From: Elusimicrobiota bacterium
GTDB taxonomy: Bacteria; Elusimicrobiota; Elusimicrobia; Elusimicrobiales; Elusimicrobiaceae
Direction: 5' to 3'
Length of the DNA: 15,245 nt
Assembly: GCA_031258375.1 (NCBI GenBank)
Contig: JAIRMX010000211.1
Span: 1-15,245, forward strand
Positions 7,501-14,227 of this stretch are shown piece by piece; within the stretch, counting starts at the first letter, position 1; the number at the start of each line of letters is the position of its first letter. The position numbers were made by a program, and so were the translations under genes. The notes under the pieces are model-generated. The model saw nothing but the letters and a program-made list of their open reading frames with translations. It had not been told where the DNA came from and searched no databases.

Positions 7501-10186
7501 CAAACAGCCAGCCTATATCTTCTGCGGGCGTAAGCTGGCCCGTGCAGCGCAAATCTTCGGTTTTCGGGACATAATATGACGGCGGCGGAGCGTAATATTT
7601 GCTGCAAGTCGGGAAAATATCGGCCGGATTAAAACCCGGAGGAATAGGTCCGTAGGACGAATTGTAATTATCACTTCTCTCGTCGACGGAGCCGAAAGAA
7701 ATATTAAGCAGCGGGCCGTCGATATCGTTGTCGCCGGCAATTAATAATTCAAGCAAAGTTTTTTGCGTAAAATCCGTTCCCTGCGCGCTTATCGGGAAAA
7801 CTATTGAAACTTCTTCGTCTCCCAAAGAGAAGTCGTAATTAATAGTAAGCACCGTTTGTTTGGAATCCGCTCTGGCCGCGCTCGAGGGATTTATATCCAG
7901 CGTTTTTATATCCTGCGAATCCCATTTTATTGCGTCAAAGAACGACGTTTGACCGCTTGGGTTCGACGAGATTTTCCAATCGTTGTATGTCGTCGAGGCT
8001 TTTACGTATTCTTTTGTCTCTTCCAAATTGTCTATCATAGCGGAGCCGAAAAGATTTTCGTCCTTTTTGCTTTGCGCGGCTTCCACGCCCAGCGACACCT
8101 TGACGCCGTCCATAACCTTTACGTCTTTTGCTTTTAAATCCGCTTCCATAACCGTCAAATTATTAGTAAGCGAATTTACGTTTGGCACGCGACTAGGCTC
8201 GGAGCCGCCTTCGTTAAGCAAACTTGCGCCTATTGAAATATTTTGCGTAAAATCGTAATTGAAACGCCCGCCCAGCAGCGCGCTTTCGCTGTTCCCGCCC
8301 GAAGACGTTTCGTAAGTGACGTCAATAGTGCTGTTTGCGCCGATAAGCTCGCTCTTGTAAAAAGTAATAAAACCGGAAGCGTAATCAACGTAATAATCTT
8401 TGTTGCGAGCCATTGTCGCGCCGTTTATTTTTACGGTTTCGGATTGAACGACTATATCCGGCTCCAAAAAATAAGTGCGCACGGTTGAGGAAAATTGCAC
8501 GAAAAAGTATCTGTTTTTACCTGAAGACGGCGTCGTGTTATAAACGCTGGGGTCGTCTATGAAATTGCCGTATATCTCAAAAATGCCTTTTTCATAATCA
8601 ACAATGTTTGTACAATAATCCGGCGCGGAGGTCGCGGGGCAGACTTCGCTTCCTCCGGATTCAAGCAGCTTTAAAGTAAAATTACCCTGTCCGTTGTCGC
8701 GCGTTATCTGTTTTGCGCCGATATTGTAATAGCGTTTGATTTCAAGCCTGTAGCCGGCTTCATTAGAATCTTGTAGCGGCCTGTCGCCGGAAGTTTTTAT
8801 TATTTTTGTCGCTATTGTCGGATACAACGGATCAGTCGTTTGAAAACTTGCGGCGACAACGTCGGTATCGTTGAGAGGACTATTGAATATTATTATGTTT
8901 CGGTTATAATCGATGACATAGTCAACTCCGCGCGTCAGCACTCTAAAAGGCGCATTACCGCCGGTTGCGGGATATATTGCGCCGGTTGCATAATCCTGCG
9001 CCTGCATTGCTACAGGGTAGCCGTTATTTGTATGATCGTCCAAGAAAATTGTTTCCGTACCAGGAACTATATTACCGTTTAAGCCTGGCGTTGGCGATAG
9101 CAGGGCTTCGTGATACTGCGGCTCAAAATTAAGACTGTAATATTTGCGCCTTATATACTGCGTGTCGCGTATGTTTACCGTCTCAAAAACGCTGTTTCCT
9201 TTGAACTGTTTGCTTTTCGAGCTTCCTTTTGTCTGGCTGCCTATAAGGCGCAAATTAGCTCCGCCGTATTTGAGATGCATTTTTGCGCCGAATACTTGCT
9301 TGTTGTAGGAAAGAAATTCAGTATTAGGCAGCGAAAGCTCAATATCTCCGAAATCCGCGCTTTGCACAAATTCCTCTCCTTTGCCGCGGTAAGCCACGGA
9401 TATATTCTGCGCGTCTTCTTTTTGATCGTCGTAATCTATGTCTACAAAAATCCTGTCGCTTATTTTGCCCTGCAGTTTTATTTGCATTTCCTGAGTAAAA
9501 TTGAATGTGCTGAAACTGCGGTCGTCAACAGTTTTTTTGCCTTTATATTTTTTGGCGGAGTAATTGAGGCCGAAAGTTTTGCGCCCGGTCAAGGATATCG
9601 TGGTGCCGTATATAGGCACGAGAATCGACGGGTTTAGAATTTCAAGATATTCTATGGCTTTCTCGCGCAATTCTACCGCTCCTTCCATATTTTTTATGAC
9701 GTTTTCAAGATACGCGCGGCCGTAGCGGTAATAATTATCCATGCTTTCTTCTTCCTCGTCTTGCGCGGGCGGCAGCATAATGGGGGCATCGTCCTGCAAT
9801 AATTCATAACGGGAAGGCTCAAAAAGTTTAAAATCCGCGCGTCTGTTATTTAAATTAAAATATTCTTGCGCCGTTTGCGGGCCGCTGTCGTCTTCGATTT
9901 TATCTTCTTCGATTTCCGCCTCGCTAATCGGGCTTTGAAGCGCGGGATTTTGCAGGTAGGAAAGCTCCGTCGTTTGAGGCGGCGTTGCAACGATATTATT
10001 TTCGTTAGGGGCGGATCCTAAGGGAAGAGGGTTTGAGGCCGGCTCTATAAACGGGACGGCGTCTAAAGCGTTTGGCCGCTCGGGAAAGGCGGCGGCGGAC
10101 GACTGCGCTAAAGCGTCAAAACCAAGCGCGTTAAAAAGCATTATTACAAGTGCCGCAAATCTTATTATTGCCTTGAGCGTTTTCAT
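4580..10186 (-). CDS. sprA: SprA-like giant outer-membrane beta-barrel protein
   Basis: This 1868-residue protein resembles SprA, the 36-strand outer-membrane translocon of the type IX secretion system (about 2400 residues in Bacteroidota). A signal peptide is clear, with cleavage likely near ALA-Q (27/28), followed by a low-complexity acidic Pro-rich region to about 150. Residues about 186-355 match the SprA N-terminal pattern: FNFTQEMQIKLQGKISD, then VAYRGKGEEFVQ, then FGAKMHLKYGG and SQTKGSSKS. Later SprA-like blocks are VDYVIDYNRNIIIFNSPL (421-438), EVWLDEIYLTD (1210-1220) and SLNIRADFNL near the C-terminus. The final residue is Phe in MTVQF, as in outer-membrane barrels. DLDGNGILD (927-935) and DTNGDGIPE (1160-1168) look like Ca2+ loops. 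There are only four cysteines, in two close pairs (516/525, 861/881). A weak ribosome binding site, AGGTGA, lies 11 nt before ATG. The homology is likely; a role in type IX secretion is inferred, since no other T9SS gene is in the window. Confidence 0.78.
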   Translation of the reverse strand: MKTLKAIIRFAALVIMLFNALGFDALAQSSAAAFPERPNALDAVPFIEPASNPLPLGSAPNENNIVATPPQTTELSYLQNPALQSPISEAEIEEDKIEDDSGPQTAQEYFNLNNRRADFKLFEPSRYELLQDDAPIMLPPAQDEEEESMDNYYRYGRAYLENVIKNMEGAVELREKAIEYLEILNPSILVPIYGTTISLTGRKTFGLNYSAKKYKGKKTVDDRSFSTFNFTQEMQIKLQGKISDRIFVDIDYDDQKEDAQNISVAYRGKGEEFVQSADFGDIELSLPNTEFLSYNKQVFGAKMHLKYGGANLRLIGSQTKGSSKSKQFKGNSVFETVNIRDTQYIRRKYYSLNFEPQYHEALLSPTPGLNGNIVPGTETIFLDDHTNNGYPVAMQAQDYATGAIYPATGGNAPFRVLTRGVDYVIDYNRNIIIFNSPLNDTDVVAASFQTTDPLYPTIATKIIKTSGDRPLQDSNEAGYRLEIKRYYNIGAKQITRDNGQGNFTLKLLESGGSEVCPATSAPDYCTNIVDYEKGIFEIYGNFIDDPSVYNTTPSSGKNRYFFVQFSSTVRTYFLEPDIVVQSETVKINGATMARNKDYYVDYASGFITFYKSELIGANSTIDVTYETSSGGNSESALLGGRFNYDFTQNISIGASLLNEGGSEPSRVPNVNSLTNNLTVMEADLKAKDVKVMDGVKVSLGVEAAQSKKDENLFGSAMIDNLEETKEYVKASTTYNDWKISSNPSGQTSFFDAIKWDSQDIKTLDINPSSAARADSKQTVLTINYDFSLGDEEVSIVFPISAQGTDFTQKTLLELLIAGDNDIDGPLLNISFGSVDERSDNYNSSYGPIPPGFNPADIFPTCSKYYAPPPSYYVPKTEDLRCTGQLTPAEDIGWLFVNPDGTYRRYNPFANNQFNKEPQPNGRVDTQDLDGNGILDTTEDVRNYGFAGVTLNIGPNPNKIDFKSWKQFQLEDFRKNYSSDWSSIKQMRVTLKKGAMTKEKGTIKIANLAVSGSTWQSADSAVGNALIPYGINNIDNPNTYKPIFNDSGDGGEVFRALYGSIDDIRSNSSGVKEQSLALAYDFSLPPDTDLKDLSVQHNFNKMDFSQHKQFRFLLYNYKADLLDPDATFYLQIAADDTRFAKIEIPLDFPAEWRLYSFKLIDTNGDGIPEKIENNSKYASTIAYGADNYVNFNRISTIKAGIIDNTSSKSGEVWLDEIYLTDSVVTTGSAYMAEGKIDIENWLEAGGKFTYMDDKFQTPLAVPTKQKNTREDYFLNFKRVKNLPVNAEYSRSNTVTPDVLDYTSSNTVSVLDAGEVSRDRGSIKAQYQNPDLPRIGLQYAFNNSDYEKLQRSDSGQYYAANIDYSPKTKEPLLKNISAGAALSKNKINYSDSAILGAPSSYYDTNETTQSYDFKLYFQPWKGSSIVPNYSLSTVDETRHFYNGGIFANKHYDKSASQNAGVSAALRIGNWITPTASYSVNIRENNNLSAFSYNAGGTSYPFEIGAVKSINRTSDGNIGLTLNGKEILPSSKLFAGFSVSGAYKLQDGDAWENVDESFNSLDKIWLRGSLGLNSPYTYRSKLTLRDTYSSTLRWTPFNAYGFDGKLSPFKTLSIMNNFAKSYQTTEDLGSAYKTQSVTLPDLVIFIDNIEKFFGNAVFFNGANLKLKYNYTQSETTDVEFKEEKSLGADLRFVLFNYFDNTFSYTQKTLDKTNETAIEKNKPLEDYLRRDFSAQSSFNYGKIRFTPKFTYLFDTRTQGGDILVSEVKEIVPSLNIRADFNLPYGLQLPFISRRYLITNRIIWNTNFSYSRRRSFTVTENRDLFDINTSFDYEISKNIRLTLNGAFQSFKHLYIEEESYTAYSVGTVMTVQF

Positions 10187-10243
10187 TTTTTAATAATTCA
10201 CCTATTTTAAATCATATAAAAAATAACGCGCGATGAATATATA

Positions 10244-10259
10244 TAATATTATTTTGAGG
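10244..10259 (+). repeat. 16-nt direct repeat, right copy
   Basis: This is the second exact copy of TAATATTATTTTGAGG, seen first at 4187-4202. It lies in the AT-rich leader of the sprA-like gene, about 30 nt before the ATP-grasp remnant. There is no open frame behind its GAGG. Confidence 0.5.
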
Positions 10260-10267
10260 ATTTTTTG

Positions 10268-10281
10268 TTATTATATAATAA
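10268..10281. promoter_or_regulatory. AT-only 14-nt palindrome with back-to-back TATAAT boxes
   Basis: TTATTATATAATAA is a perfect palindrome. It holds TATAAT on the plus strand (10274-10279) and on the minus strand (10270-10275). The minus-strand box could be the -10 of the sprA-like gene, giving a leader of about 77 nt. I see no convincing -35, and such sequence is common in AT-rich spacers. Confidence 0.3.
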
Positions 10282-10288
10282 AAAATAA

Positions 10289-10438
10289 TATAACAGATTT
10301 AAAAAACGAGAGAAAGTTTTTATTATCGAAGCGGGTGTCAGAATGCCAGGAGATTATATTCCTGTTTTAACAGAAAAGGCATTTGGAATAAATTTAGGGT
10401 TTTACTATATAGATATGTTGCGCAGGCAAGCGCGTTAA
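10289..10438 (+). pseudogene. C-terminal remnant of an ATP-grasp family enzyme
   Basis: The open frame from the stop at 10286-10288 to TAA at 10436-10438 encodes about 49 residues. It includes VFIIEAGVRMPGDYIPVL, then a G-I-N-L turn and a short Arg-rich tail. This resembles the late ATP-grasp block seen in carboxylate-amine ligases, where an IE(I/A)xxRxxGDxIpxL strand-loop carries metal/ATP ligands, followed by a helix with tGidl. No start codon or ribosome binding site precedes it, and the upstream 100 nt are AT-rich with stops. It is therefore read as the 3' scrap of a deleted gene. The stop lies 16 nt before uvrB, and the uvrB promoter probably begins inside it. The match is short, so the family call is moderate and no substrate can be given. 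Confidence 0.5.
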
Positions 10439-10442
10439 TTTA

Positions 10443-10448
10443 TATAAT
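10443..10448 (+). promoter_or_regulatory. -10 box of uvrB, placed for a leaderless transcript
   Basis: A perfect TATAAT ends 6 nt before the uvrB ATG at 10455, so transcription would begin at or beside the start codon. TTGCGC at 10418-10423 is a possible -35, but its 19-nt spacing is long. No Shine-Dalgarno is present between this box and ATG. Confidence 0.45.
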
Positions 10449-10454
10449 TTACGT

Positions 10455-12485
10455 ATGGAAAAGTTTAGATTAGTCTCCGCTTTTAAACCCGCAGGCGACC
10501 AGCCGCAGGCAATAGATAAACTTACCGAGGGCATAATATCAGGCAAAAAACGCCAAACGCTGCTTGGCGTTACGGGTTCCGGCAAAACTTTTACAGTTGC
10601 AAACGTCATACAAAAATTAAATAAGCCCGCTTTGATAATGTCGCCAAACAAAGTTTTGGCAGCGCAGCTTTACGGCGAGTTTAAACAATTTTTCCCGGAA
10701 AATGCCGTGGAGTATTTTATTTCTTATTACGATTATTATCAGCCGGAAGCCTATATTCCGCAGACGGATTCTTATATAGAAAAAGACGCTTCTATCAACG
10801 AGCATATTGAAAAATTACGGCTCAAGGCCACAACGTCTCTTCTTAACAGGCGCGATACTATCGTCGTCGCGTCGGTGTCTTCGATTTATAATATAGGCTC
10901 GCCGGAAAATTTCCAAAAATTAAGGATACATATCAAGAAAGGAGAACTGCTCTCAAGGATTGATTTCACCAAGCATCTCATAAAAATTTTATACGAACGC
11001 AGCGACACGGAATTTACGGAAGGCAAATTCCGTATAAGAGGCCAATTTATAGACGTTTTCCCGCCGTATTCGCAAAACGCTTTAAGAGTGGAGATTGAGG
11101 GCAGCAATGTAAAAAATATTTACGAAATAAATCCGCTGTCTGCGGATATTGCGCATAGTTTTGAGGAGGTTTGGCTTTCGCCGGCAAAACAATTTGTTTC
11201 CGACGACGAAAATATGGAAGCCGCCATATGCTCAATACGGGAAGAATGCGCGCAAAGAGTAAAATTTTTCGAATCCCAAAACAAACTCGTTGAAGCCCAT
11301 CGCATAAGACAAAGAACAAATTATGATTTGGAAATGCTTGCGCAGACCGGCTTTTGCGCCGGCATAGAAAATTATTCAAGACAGCTTGAAAGGCGAGCTG
11401 CGGGCAGCAGGCCCAATTGTCTGTTTGATTATTTTAAACTTTACGATGATTTTTTGGTATTTGTCGACGAATCTCACGTCGCGGTTCCGCAAATACGCGG
11501 TATGTATAACGGAGACCGCGCGCGCAAACAAATGCTTATAGACTTTGGTTTTCGCCTGCCGAGCGCACTGGATAACCGGCCTTTGAAATTTGAAGAATGG
11601 GAAAATTTACTGCCGTCTGCGGTTTTTGTTTCCGCGACGCCGGGGCCTTACGAGCTAACCGTATCCGCGGAAAATATCGTCGAACAAATTATTCGCCCCA
11701 CCGGTCTTGTCGACCCGCCGGTAACGGTTCGTCCCGTCGAAGGACAAATACAAGATTTGTTAGGCAGAATACGCGATAAAACGAAACAAAAAGAACGCTC
11801 TTTAGTTTTGGCTTTAACCAAAAGAACGGCAGAAGATATTTCCGCCTTTCTTTTTGAAAAGGCAATACGCGCGCGTTATCTGCACAGCGGTATCGACGCT
11901 CTTGAACGCATTGATATTTTAAAAGATTTCAAGCGCGGAGAATTTGACGTTTTGGTAGGCATTAATTTGTTGCGCGAAGGCATTGACATACCGCAGGTGG
12001 GTCTTGTCGCCATACTTGACGCCGACAACGAAGGTTTTTTGCGAAATACGACGACGATTATCCAAATATCCGGCAGAGCCGCGCGCAATATTAACGGCGA
12101 AGTTGTTCTTTACGCGCAAAACCAAACCCCTTCCATAGATTATGCTCTCTGCGAGATGAACCGCAGGCGCGTTCTTCAGGAAGAGTATAATAAAAAACAT
12201 AAAATTACGCCAAGAACAATTCAAAAATCGGAAGCGGAGATGAAAGAATTCGAAGACAAAAGCAAATCCGCCGGCATAAACGTCATACATACTTTAAGCG
12301 GCATATTGCCCCAGGCCAAGCATATACCAATGATGATAAAAGATATAGAGCGCCAAATGATTTCCGCCGCCGATAATCTCAATTTTGAACTTGCGGCGGA
12401 ACTTCGCGACAGGCTTTTTGAACTCAAAGACATGACTATAAAACCCGCTGCCAAAGCAGAGAAAATTACAAAAAGGAAAAGATAG
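10455..12485 (+). CDS. uvrB: Excinuclease ABC subunit B
   Basis: UvrB is the damage-verifying helicase of nucleotide excision repair. It is loaded by UvrA and recruits UvrC for incision. The 676 residues cover the whole protein. Walker A is GVTGSGKT (38-45). The damage-probing beta-hairpin region is YYDYYQPEAYIPQTDSYIEK (91-110). The Walker B DESH is at 338-341. FVSATPGPYE (391-400), GINLLREGIDIP (502-513) and the arginine-finger motif ISGRAARN (538-545) follow. The C-terminal UVR helix pair that contacts UvrC is at about 626-660. Before the arginine finger the sequence reads RNTTTIIQ where most UvrB have RSERSLIQ; the arginines are kept. The gene has no ribosome binding site. It stands alone, with the pilin gene convergent 17 nt downstream. 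Confidence 0.97.
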   Translation: MEKFRLVSAFKPAGDQPQAIDKLTEGIISGKKRQTLLGVTGSGKTFTVANVIQKLNKPALIMSPNKVLAAQLYGEFKQFFPENAVEYFISYYDYYQPEAYIPQTDSYIEKDASINEHIEKLRLKATTSLLNRRDTIVVASVSSIYNIGSPENFQKLRIHIKKGELLSRIDFTKHLIKILYERSDTEFTEGKFRIRGQFIDVFPPYSQNALRVEIEGSNVKNIYEINPLSADIAHSFEEVWLSPAKQFVSDDENMEAAICSIREECAQRVKFFESQNKLVEAHRIRQRTNYDLEMLAQTGFCAGIENYSRQLERRAAGSRPNCLFDYFKLYDDFLVFVDESHVAVPQIRGMYNGDRARKQMLIDFGFRLPSALDNRPLKFEEWENLLPSAVFVSATPGPYELTVSAENIVEQIIRPTGLVDPPVTVRPVEGQIQDLLGRIRDKTKQKERSLVLALTKRTAEDISAFLFEKAIRARYLHSGIDALERIDILKDFKRGEFDVLVGINLLREGIDIPQVGLVAILDADNEGFLRNTTTIIQISGRAARNINGEVVLYAQNQTPSIDYALCEMNRRRVLQEEYNKKHKITPRTIQKSEAEMKEFEDKSKSAGINVIHTLSGILPQAKHIPMMIKDIERQMISAADNLNFELAAELRDRLFELKDMTIKPAAKAEKITKRKR

Positions 12486-12502
12486 AACTTTTGGAAATTT
12501 TT

Positions 12503-13039
12503 TTATTTTTCGAAACAAGGCGACCAAATGCATTGGCTGGACGGTTTTGTAAAACCGATATCCGCGCAGGTCGTTCTTGACGGAGAACCGGGACCGTCTA
12601 TGCAAAGAATCTCATTTTTTTGTATCGGCATATACAAAACATAGTCTCTTCTATCTTGCGAAAGCCCTAAAATAATATTTGTATTGCTGTTTTTGGGACC
12701 GATAAAAATAGCCTTTCCAGTAGTCTCTATGACGGAAGAAAATTTATCGCACGACAAATACGTTATTATTACTGTGCTGCCTCTAGTCTCATAAGAACAA
12801 TTTGGAAATTCGGCGGCCAACTCGCTATAATCTGCGGGGTTTCGCCCTTGCTCTAAAATAAATAACTTAACGAGATTCGATATGCTTCTCAGCATAGTAA
12901 TTTGCTCCGCCGCACGGGCATTTAGTACGGATTTTCTATACTGCGGCAAAGCGATAACGGCAAGAATTCCGATTATCAAAACAACAACTAATAATTCTAT
13001 TAGCGTAAATCCTTTCTTATCTTTTTTATTGTCTGCCAT
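12503..13039 (-). CDS. Type IV pilin-like protein with prepilin N-terminus
   Basis: The 178-residue product starts with a short basic leader and the prepilin peptidase site KKG/FTLIELLVVVLIIGIL. Cleavage is after Gly10, with the conserved Glu at mature position 5. A hydrophobic helix and the LPQYRKSVLNARAAEQ segment follow, as in pilins and pseudopilins. The C-terminal globular part has six cysteines (81, 97, 146, 158, 170, 175), and the last ones could close a D-region disulfide loop. It would act in the inner membrane or in a pilus or type II secretion pseudopilus. It is a single gene with no assembly genes beside it, as is common for the scattered pilin-like genes of Elusimicrobiota. GAGGGG at 13047-13052 lies 7 nt before ATG. 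Its promoter probably contains the poly-G tract described separately. Confidence 0.88.
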   Translation of the reverse strand: MADNKKDKKGFTLIELLVVVLIIGILAVIALPQYRKSVLNARAAEQITMLRSISNLVKLFILEQGRNPADYSELAAEFPNCSYETRGSTVIITYLSCDKFSSVIETTGKAIFIGPKNSNTNIILGLSQDRRDYVLYMPIQKNEILCIDGPGSPSRTTCADIGFTKPSSQCIWSPCFEK

Positions 13040-13084
13040 TTTTAAACCCCTCTTTATTTAATCAATTTCGAGCTATATTGCATT

Positions 13085-13090
13085 ATTATA
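13085..13090 (-). promoter_or_regulatory. -10 box of the pilin-like gene
   Basis: The minus strand reads TATAAT exactly. Transcription would start near 13078, giving a leader of about 39 nt that contains the GAGGGG ribosome binding site. Only 7 nt separate the box from the poly-G tract. The best -35 is TTGCGG (13111-13116), 20 nt away, and its last two bases belong to the tract. Confidence 0.5.
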
Positions 13091-13097
13091 CAAAATG

Positions 13098-13112
13098 CCC
13101 CCCCCCCCCCCC
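13098..13112. repeat. Homopolymer of 15 C (15 G on the pilin strand)
   Basis: An uninterrupted run of 15 C stands in an otherwise AT-rich spacer. On the pilin strand it is poly-G and begins 59 nt before the ATG. It fills most of the space between the TATAAT at 13085-13090 and the place where a -35 would be. Tracts of this length are prone to slippage in cells and also to sequencing error, so the true length may be mixed. Confidence 0.9.
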
Positions 13113-13150
13113 GCAAATTTACGTCGCAAAACCTTGTCCACAAATTTGCG
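13112..13150. repeat. 9-bp inverted repeat beside the C tract
   Basis: CGCAAATTT (13112-13120) and AAATTTGCG (13142-13150) are perfect inverted copies separated by 21 nt. The right arm overlaps a second palindrome, TTTGCGCAAA (13145-13154). CGCAAA also recurs at 13125-13130. The site lies between the divergent pilin and birA promoters and could be an operator. It has no T-run and is unlikely to be a terminator. Confidence 0.45.
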
Positions 13151-13192
13151 CAAAGTAAGACAGGTTGCTTTCTTAATAATCGCAACAAATCT

Positions 13193-13198
13193 TATAAT
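13193..13198 (+). promoter_or_regulatory. -10 box of birA
   Basis: A perfect TATAAT lies 16 nt before the birA ATG, so the transcript would have a leader of about 10 nt without a Shine-Dalgarno. The best-placed -35 (TTCTTA, 13170-13175, 17-nt spacer) is weak. Confidence 0.45.
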
Positions 13199-13214
13199 TT
13201 AATACAATTTATAT

Positions 13215-13784
13215 ATGGATTTGGATTTTACAATCAACAAAATTATTGAATTGGGAGAAGTTTCTTCCACGCAGGACATAGCAAAAGAACTGGCCACCGT
13301 TTCCGATTATGACTACGTTTTGATTTGCGCAAAAACGCAAACAAACGGAAGGGGGCGTTATGAGCGCAAATGGGATTCATGTCCCGGCGGGCTTTATATG
13401 AGTTTGTTGCTGCGCTCCAAAAAACAAATTAGTTCAACCTCTGATTTAAGCGTAAAAACCGGCCAAGCCGTAGCGCAGACTTTAAAAGAACTTTACGGCA
13501 TAAAAACAAAAATAAAACTGCCTAACGACGTGCTGGCAGTCGACAAAACAGGCTGTAAAAAAATATCGGGCATACTTATAGAAACTTCTTCCAAGTCGGA
13601 TAAACTTAATTGGCTGTCCGTCGGGATAGGCGTTAATCTGAACAATAAGCCGTCCAAAAACTTACAGGCAATAAGCGCAAAAGAAATTTTGGGAAAAGCG
13701 GTCGATATTAACGAATTTCGCGGCGAATTTATAAAGATTTTTGCGCTAAAATATCTGCAATGGCAAATCGGTTCGCAAAATTAA
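13215..13784 (+). CDS. birA: Biotin--[acetyl-CoA-carboxylase] ligase, catalytic domain only
   Basis: The enzyme activates biotin as biotinyl-AMP and attaches it to the lysine of the carboxyl-carrier protein. The start SSTQD (17-21), the biotin/adenylate loop GRGRYERKW (45-53), GGLYMSLLLR, the catalytic-Lys segment KLPNDVL (usually KWPNDV), KKISGILIET and GIGVNLN are all present. At 189 residues it is short. There is no N-terminal DNA-binding domain, so it should not repress biotin genes. The roughly 45-residue C-terminal SH3-like domain found even in minimal ligases is not recognisable. The stop overlaps the stop of the convergent receiver gene by 4 nt. No ribosome binding site precedes the ATG. 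Confidence 0.92.
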   Translation: MDLDFTINKIIELGEVSSTQDIAKELATVSDYDYVLICAKTQTNGRGRYERKWDSCPGGLYMSLLLRSKKQISSTSDLSVKTGQAVAQTLKELYGIKTKIKLPNDVLAVDKTGCKKISGILIETSSKSDKLNWLSVGIGVNLNNKPSKNLQAISAKEILGKAVDINEFRGEFIKIFALKYLQWQIGSQN

Positions 13785-14164
13785 TTTTCCGCGTCGCCCA
13801 TTATGGCTTTTACTTTTGACAAAAGCACGCTTGTGCGAAACGGTTTTATGCAAAAATCCCGCACTTGCACAAATCCCCGCAATGCTTTCTCGGCGTCTTC
13901 AAGCGCGGATACTATCATAACGGAAGTATCCACGAGTTCTTCTGTTTCGGACATTGTTTTTACTATATATTGACCGTCAAAGCCCGGAAGCATTAAATCC
14001 AAAATTACAAGATGCGGCCTCACTTTTTTTATTAAATCCAAAGCATCGCGTCCATTGTCGCAAAGGTGAACCTCATAGCCGGCGTTTGTAAGCACCATAT
14101 TGATAAGTTCAAGTATATCCGCTTCGTCTTCTACGACTACTATTTTCTTTTTAAGTTCCGCCAT
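13781..14164 (-). CDS. Stand-alone response regulator receiver protein
   Basis: This 127-residue CheY-like protein consists of one receiver domain and has no output domain. The acidic pair is Glu12-Asp13 in VVVEDEAD, the phosphate-accepting Asp is Asp56 in ILDLMLPG, the switch residue is Ser86 in IVSALED, and the conserved Lys is Lys107 in IKPF. I chose the ATG at 14164 because GGGAGG (14170-14175) sits 5 nt before it; an upstream TTG in the same frame (14179) would place that site inside the gene. No kinase or motility gene is nearby, so the partner is unknown. It is divergent from tilS (63-nt gap) and overlaps the end of birA by 4 nt. Confidence 0.92.
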   Translation of the reverse strand: MAELKKKIVVVEDEADILELINMVLTNAGYEVHLCDNGRDALDLIKKVRPHLVILDLMLPGFDGQYIVKTMSETEELVDTSVMIVSALEDAEKALRGFVQVRDFCIKPFRTSVLLSKVKAIMGDAEN

Positions 14165-14227
14165 ATTATCCTCCCGCAAAATTTTATATCATATTAAATA
14201 AGACGATAGTTTATATTATATAAAATT

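Noticed and set aside
9110..9637. 175-codon plus-strand open frame inside the sprA-like gene
   Set aside because: It is antisense to a well-supported long gene, has no ribosome binding site, and its translation shows no recognisable domain. Other opposite-strand frames within sprA, ribBA and uvrB were rejected for the same reasons.
13134..13142. TTGTCCACA resembling a DnaA box
   Set aside because: It is a single site with one mismatch to TTATNCACA. There is no cluster and no replication gene nearby, so it does not support an origin.
13098..13150. CRISPR or other repeat array near the C tract
   Set aside because: There is no regular spacing and no direct repeats of array length. The signal is a homopolymer plus a short inverted repeat.
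14165..14179. Upstream TTG start for the receiver protein (132 residues)
   Set aside because: The GGGAGG site lies between this TTG and the ATG at 14164, with ideal spacing to the ATG. The family also normally starts close to the first beta strand.
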